From an uncultured Bacillota bacterium (lineage in GTDB: Bacteria > Bacillota_I > Bacilli_A > Erysipelotrichales > Erysipelotrichaceae): a stretch of 12,516 nt of DNA. Shown here piece after piece: positions 11,896 to 12,516 of the stretch. Location of the stretch: the NCBI GenBank assembly GCA_900321955.1, contig ONXX01000018.1, positions 1-12,516 of the forward strand, given 5' to 3'. The translations under genes and the position numbers were made by a program. How positions within the stretch are numbered: position 1 is the stretch's first letter; the number at the start of each line of letters is the position of its first letter. Under the pieces are notes generated by a model. The model made no database searches, was not told the origin of the DNA, and saw only the letters and a list, made by a program, of their open reading frames with translations.

Positions 11896-12516
11896 TGTCG
11901 ATAAACATGGAATCGCCAAAGGAGAAGAAACGGTATTTTTCTTTTACGGCAACTTCGTAGGCGTGCAGGATCATCTCTCTGGAACATTCTGCCGCGATCA
12001 TCATGATCAGCGTGGACTTCGGCAAATGGAAGTTGGTGATCTGCGCATCGATGCTTTTGAATTCATATGGCGGATAGATGAAGATGGAAGTATTGCCGGA
12101 ACATTCACGGAATTCGCCATAGGTCGTGATGATCGTCTCCAGCGTCCTGGTCGAAGTGGTGCCGATGGCGATGATCCTTCGTCCTTCTTTCTTGGCAAGA
12201 TTGAGACGCTCTGCCGTATAGGCAGACATCGTGTAGTATTCCGAATGCATGACGTGGTCTTCGATCTCATCTTCCTTGACGGGTTTGAAAGTGCCGAGTC
12301 CGACATGAAGCGTCACATCCAGGATCTCGATCCCCTTGGCCTTGATCTTTTCCAGCAGTTCATCAGTAAAGTGAAGACCGGCTGTCGGGCAGGCGGCAGA
12401 ACCGTTGATCTGCGCATAGACGTTGTTGTAGCGGGAATTGTCCTTCAGCTTTTCGTGAATGTAAGGCGGGGTCGGCATCATGCCGACTTCATTGAGGACT
12501 TCTAAGAAGATGCCTT
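11888..12516 (-). CDS. queA: S-adenosylmethionine:tRNA ribosyltransferase-isomerase QueA (N-terminal part outside window)
   Basis: About 209 C-terminal residues are visible; the frame stays open to the window edge (last complete codon 12512-12514), reading '[19 protein letters not shown]' on entry. QueA transfers and isomerises the ribosyl moiety of SAM onto preQ1 in tRNA to form epoxyqueuosine, the substrate of QueH. Signature 'CPTAGLHFT' (canonical APTAGLHFT), '[13 protein letters not shown]', '[12 protein letters not shown]', '[16 protein letters not shown]' and '[12 protein letters not shown]' are all present. The alanine-to-cysteine change before PTAGLHFT is mild. It overlaps queH by 8 nt, so the two are co-translated. 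Confidence 0.95.
   Translation of the reverse strand, partial: GIFLEVLNEVGMMPTPPYIHEKLKDNSRYNNVYAQINGSAACPTAGLHFTDELLEKIKAKGIEILDVTLHVGLGTFKPVKEDEIEDHVMHSEYYTMSAYTAERLNLAKKEGRRIIAIGTTSTRTLETIITTYGEFRECSGNTSIFIYPPYEFKSIDAQITNFHLPKSTLIMMIAAECSREMILHAYEVAVKEKYRFFSFGDSMFIDNE

Noticed and set aside
11896..11919. QueH start 8 codons further upstream.
   Set aside because: It would increase the overlap with queA with no SD and no similarity to QueH N-termini; the ATG at 11895 gives the usual start.
1..12516. Search for tRNA, rRNA, riboswitch, CRISPR, insertion sequence or phage features.
   Set aside because: Intergenic gaps are short (largest about 150 bp, at 6980-7128) and are explained by promoters, an operator and terminators; no repeated units, terminal inverted repeats or transposase/integrase genes were seen. 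Covariance-model scanning was not possible here.

Overview
The window looks like a stretch of a moderately GC (mid-40s %) low-GC-type Gram-positive (Bacillota) chromosome. Evidence for this: a MurT/GatD-type cell-wall pair, strong AAGGAGG-type ribosome binding sites at several genes, sigma-A-like promoters, a PTS permease, short intergenic spaces and many overlapping genes. My best guess is the Erysipelotrichia, but this is inference from gene style and not a database match. There are no RNA genes, insertion sequences, CRISPR arrays or prophage genes that I can see, and no gene-free stretch above 300 bases.

Layout: (1) 1-2189, plus strand: the 3' end of a MurT-like Mur ligase, a GatD-like amidotransferase-fold protein overlapping it by 4 nt, and a PAP2 lipid phosphatase 1 nt further on. 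Together they look like a peptidoglycan/lipid-carrier operon. (2) 2208-3167, minus: an aldo/keto reductase, divergent from (3) 3207-4553, plus: a small LURP-one-like protein and a monoglyceride-lipase-like alpha/beta hydrolase. The 39-bp divergent spacer holds two back-to-back -10 boxes, each placed so that transcription would start on the A of the ATG (leaderless). (4) 4606-6979, minus: a three-gene Zn/Cd efflux operon (stand-alone HMA metal-binding protein, P1B ATPase without its own HMA domain, ArsR/SmtB repressor). The genes overlap by 4 nt at both junctions and sit behind a clear promoter with an SmtB-type palindromic operator. (5) 7129-8337, plus: a DUF2974 lipase-fold protein. (6) 8344-8658, minus: a glutaredoxin-like protein. 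(7) 8774-9649, plus: a CAT/E2-type acyltransferase-fold protein. (8) 9661-12516, minus: 5-formyltetrahydrofolate cyclo-ligase, an orphan beta-glucoside-type PTS EIIC, QueH and the 3' part of QueA (queuosine synthesis).

Convergent gene pairs are separated by single hairpins that include one or both stop codons and appear to terminate transcription from both sides.

The most interesting item is the GatD-like protein. It keeps the GatD framework but has no cysteine anywhere and has an isoleucine where the catalytic histidine should be, while its MurT partner has lost typical MurT segments. This suggests that the pair does something other than glutamine-dependent amidation of lipid II. A second candidate 'dead' or altered enzyme is the E2/CAT-like protein, whose catalytic histidine position is a glutamate.
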